Part shown: one piece after another, positions 5,136 to 7,233 of the stretch
Numbering within the stretch: position 1 is the stretch's first letter
Layout: each line of letters opens with the position of its first letter
Assembly: GCA_964461885.1 (NCBI GenBank)
Contig: CAYWVY010000086.1
Coordinates: forward strand, 1-7,233
Length of the DNA: 7,233 bases
Direction: 5' to 3'
From: UBA288 sp964461885
Lineage (GTDB): Archaea > Halobacteriota > Methanomicrobia > Methanomicrobiales > Methanospirillaceae
The notes under the pieces: model-generated
The model's database searches: none
The model's input: only the letters and a program-made list of their open reading frames with translations
What the model was told of the DNA's origin: nothing
Made by a program: the position numbers and the translations under genes

Positions 5136-5603
5136 ATGGGACTCACACTTGAACCGGGGGTCACGGTCGAGGTCGGGCGGTACACGGCGCTTGTCTCGCC
5201 GCCGGGCTTCATGGTCGACGTGCTCCTGTAGGCCGAGGTCGACCGGTTCACGGCGCTCTTCCTCTACGGAGTCAGCTCGCGGGTGCTGCACCGGCTCCCG
5301 CGGCAGGCGCCGCGGATCGCGATCCAGAGCTGCATGACCGCGCACCAGCTCCTCGCGTCACTGCGGGAGGCCCACCAGTCGATCGTGATCGTGGAGTACG
5401 ACGACGGGATCTTCTCGCCGCTCGAGGGCGACGACCGGGACGTGATCTTCGCGGTCGGCCGGCAGCTCCGGGAGCTCGCCCGCGAGGCGGCCGTGCTGGT
5501 CTGGGCGCCGCGAGCGGAGCGGGGGACGAAGGCGCTGCTCCGGCCGGCCGGCCAGGTCGTATGGCACTTCGAGGAGCGGCCGGTGCAGATGACGCTGGGT
5601 TAA
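5136..5603 (+). pseudogene. Unrecognised alpha/beta protein gene interrupted by one in-frame TAG
   Basis: From the ATG at 5136 (GGGGTG at 5124-5129, 6 bases upstream) the frame encodes 31 residues, then TAG at 5229-5231, then 123 more protein-like residues to TAA at 5601-5603. Both sides clearly belong together: VDVLL-stop-AEVDRFTALFLYG is one amphipathic stretch, and TAG is one transition from CAG (Gln). The distal part alternates hydrophobic strands and helices; SIVIVEYDDG (codons 87-96, counting the TAG) resembles a Walker B strand as in RecA/RAD55-like folds, but no P-loop is present, so the family is unproven. The distal part could also be translated alone from GTG 5283 or ATG 5334. It follows the array genes on the same strand. 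Options: recent nonsense mutation, sequencing error, suppression, or pyrrolysine insertion, the last with no local support. Confidence 0.6.
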
Positions 5604-5906
5604 CGGTGAAGGACAGAGTGCGATTCCCGGGCGTTCAGTGCCGGCTGTGCTGTGATATGGAGAGTTGGAAGCTGCATTTCAAATCTCTACGGACGAGGCG
5701 TTAAGGGCTCGGATCGTGCCACAGCGCCGCTTGGCGAGCTGATCGAGCTTCACGAGGTTGAAAGGCCACGTCCGGCTTTCGCCTTGAAACGCAGACCCCG
5801 GATCGGATCGACGAAATAGAGCCGACGCGATATCTATGTCTATCAGGGATTGGTCGCCGCTACCGGTGACGACTCGCTCCTATTATTCAAGGCACATGGG
5901 TTCCCG
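5604..5906. other. Intergenic region before hsdM
   Basis: No convincing gene is present. Short frames on both strands (up to about 50 codons) look partly protein-like but change frame and lack ribosome binding sites, so small remnants are possible. AT-rich spots that might serve as TATA boxes for hsdM are GATATCTATGTCTAT (about 5829-5843) and CTATTATTCAAG (5880-5891); the second is too close to the ATG for an ordinary leader. Base composition is less GC-rich than in the neighbouring genes. Confidence 0.4.
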
Positions 5907-7233
5907 ATGTTGATCGAACGCTGGAATGAGAAGGCCTCGTTTATCTGGTCCGTTGCCGACCTCCTGCGCGGCCCGTATCGCCCGAATCAGTACAAGGACG
6001 TCATGCTCCCGATGCTGGTCCTCCGCCGGCTCGACTGCGTGCTGGCACCCACCAAGGAAGCGGTCCTGGCGAAGAGTGCCGAGCTCGAACAACGGGGACG
6101 CTCGCAGAACGCCGAGCTGGTGCTCAACGAGATCACCGGCCACCGGTTTCACAACACGAGCAGGTTCACGTTTGAAAAACTGAAAGGGGAGCCGGACAAG
6201 ATCGCCGAGAACCTGATCGACTTCATGGCGGGTTTCTCGAAGCAGGCGAAGGATATCCTCGAGCACTTCGGCTTCGAGGAGCAGATCGCCAAGCTTGACA
6301 AGGCCGACCGTCTGTTCCTCGTCCTCGCCAGGTTCTGCGAGGTGGACCTTCACCCTTCCAAGGTCTCGAACCGGGAGATGGGCTACCTCTTCGAAGAGCT
6401 GATCCGGCGGTTCAACGAGGCCTCGAACGAGGAGGCCGGCGACCACTTCACGCCGCGCGAGGTGATCCGGTTGATGGTCAACCTGCTCTTTGCCGAGGAC
6501 GACGCGGTGCTGACGACACCGGGGATCATTCGCACGCTTTACGACCCGGCCTGCGGCACGGGCGGCATGCTCTCGGTGGCCGAGGAGTATGTGGAGGAGC
6601 TGAACCCCGAGGCCGAGCTGAAAGTGTTCGGCCAGGACTACAACGACCAGGCCTACGCGATCTGCGGCTCGGACCTGCTGATCAAGGGTCAGGATCCGGG
6701 AAACGTCCACTTCGGCGACAGCTTCACGGACGACAACTTCCGTGGCCAGCAGTTCGATTACCTGCTCGCCAATCCGCCGTTCGGGGTTGACTGGAAGTCG
6801 CAGGAGACAGCGATCAAGAAGGAGCACGACGAGAAGGGCTATGCCGGCCGGTTCGGCGCTGGCCTCCCACCGATCAACGACGGGGCTCTTCTCTTCCTTC
6901 AGCATATGATCGCGAAGATGAAGGACCCTGCCCGGGAGGGAAGCCGGATCGGGATCGTCTTCAGCGGATCCCCGCTCTTCTCGGGAGGCGCGGGCTCGGG
7001 GCCGAGCGAGATCCGGAGATGGATCATCGAGAACGACTGGCTTGAGGCGATCGTGGCCCTGCCGGACCAGCTCTTCTACAATACGGGGATCGGGACCTAC
7101 GTCTGGATCGTGACGAACCGGAAGGCCCCGGGCCGGCAGGGGAAGGTCCAGCTCGTCGACGGCCGGACGTTCTCTCGTAAGATGCGGAAGTCGCTCGGGA
7201 ACAAGCGGAACGAGATCGGCGAGGACCAGTGCC
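5907..7233 (+). CDS. hsdM: Type I restriction-modification DNA methyltransferase subunit HsdM (cut by the right edge)
   Basis: HsdM, with the specificity subunit HsdS, methylates adenine at type I restriction sites and protects host DNA from HsdR. The window holds 442 codons with no stop. An N-terminal helical domain (about 10-165) opens with FIWSVADLLRG and LRRLDCVLAP. HFTPRE at 180-185 introduces the methyltransferase domain. The S-adenosylmethionine motif DPACGTGGM is at 213-221 and the catalytic NPPFG at 289-293. The later family motifs GSPLFSGGAGSG (354-365) and FYNTGIGTY (390-398) are intact. ATG 5907 places the conserved FIWSVADLL about 11 residues in, as usual; no strong ribosome binding site precedes it. 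The frame stays open upstream to 5820, but the nearest alternative there is only a TTG. hsdS and hsdR are expected beyond the right edge. Confidence 0.96.
   Translation, partial: MLIERWNEKASFIWSVADLLRGPYRPNQYKDVMLPMLVLRRLDCVLAPTKEAVLAKSAELEQRGRSQNAELVLNEITGHRFHNTSRFTFEKLKGEPDKIAENLIDFMAGFSKQAKDILEHFGFEEQIAKLDKADRLFLVLARFCEVDLHPSKVSNREMGYLFEELIRRFNEASNEEAGDHFTPREVIRLMVNLLFAEDDAVLTTPGIIRTLYDPACGTGGMLSVAEEYVEELNPEAELKVFGQDYNDQAYAICGSDLLIKGQDPGNVHFGDSFTDDNFRGQQFDYLLANPPFGVDWKSQETAIKKEHDEKGYAGRFGAGLPPINDGALLFLQHMIAKMKDPAREGSRIGIVFSGSPLFSGGAGSGPSEIRRWIIENDWLEAIVALPDQLFYNTGIGTYVWIVTNRKAPGRQGKVQLVDGRTFSRKMRKSLGNKRNEIGEDQC

Noticed and set aside
5606..5703. 33-codon frame from GTG with a CRLC cysteine pair
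   Set aside because: No proper ribosome binding site, a single pair of cysteines, and composition not clearly coding.
5883..6905. 340-codon open frame on the - strand
   Set aside because: Antisense to hsdM, which has all its family motifs. No ribosome binding site or recognisable domain on this strand.
1..7233. tRNA, rRNA, insertion sequence or integrase
   Set aside because: I saw no cloverleaf-like sequence with the conserved T-loop, no ribosomal RNA core sequence and no transposase or integrase motif in any frame.

Overview
The window is GC-rich. Coding stretches use G or C at most third codon positions, and the ribosome binding sites are of the GGAGG/GGTG type. A few candidate promoters look like archaeal TATA boxes (AT-rich islands about 30 bases before a start). 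Together these suggest a high-GC euryarchaeon, perhaps a methanogen of the Methanomicrobiales; the taxonomy is inference and no marker gene is present. The gene content is accessory: a toxin-antitoxin pair, a Fic enzyme, a type I restriction-modification subunit, gene debris and a cluster of unknown function.

Left part, minus strand: the last 51 codons of an unrecognised plus-strand gene enter from the left edge. Next come hepT (257-592) and mntA (589-885), a HEPN/MNT toxin-antitoxin pair read from mntA into hepT with a 4-base overlap. A decayed second copy of the left-edge gene tail lies at 1054-1190, so the pair is bracketed by related sequence. A complete class II Fic protein gene (1231-2415) follows, also on the minus strand, with its own AT-rich promoter-like element.

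Middle: about 870 bases without an intact gene (2416-3289). They hold a protein-like but start-less minus-strand frame, a near-perfect 18-base palindrome, a GC hairpin and candidate promoter elements for the rightward genes.

Right part, plus strand: two paralogous genes (3290-3964 and 4228-5022) encode proteins built from tandem 53-residue helix-turn-helix units, two and three copies respectively, after a shared N-terminal helix-turn-helix region. A small helical protein gene (4014-4268) sits between them and overlaps the second by 41 bases. A further gene (5136-5603) follows, whose frame is broken by one in-frame TAG. Close spacing, common strand and a ribosome binding site before each gene suggest one transcription unit. 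This cluster is the best candidate for an undescribed system. After a 303-base gap comes the first 442 codons of hsdM, a type I DNA adenine methyltransferase subunit cut by the right edge.

mntA-hepT, fic and hsdM are typical of a defence island, and MntA and Fic both belong to families that transfer AMP to protein hydroxyl groups. How the helix-turn-helix cluster relates to them is unknown.
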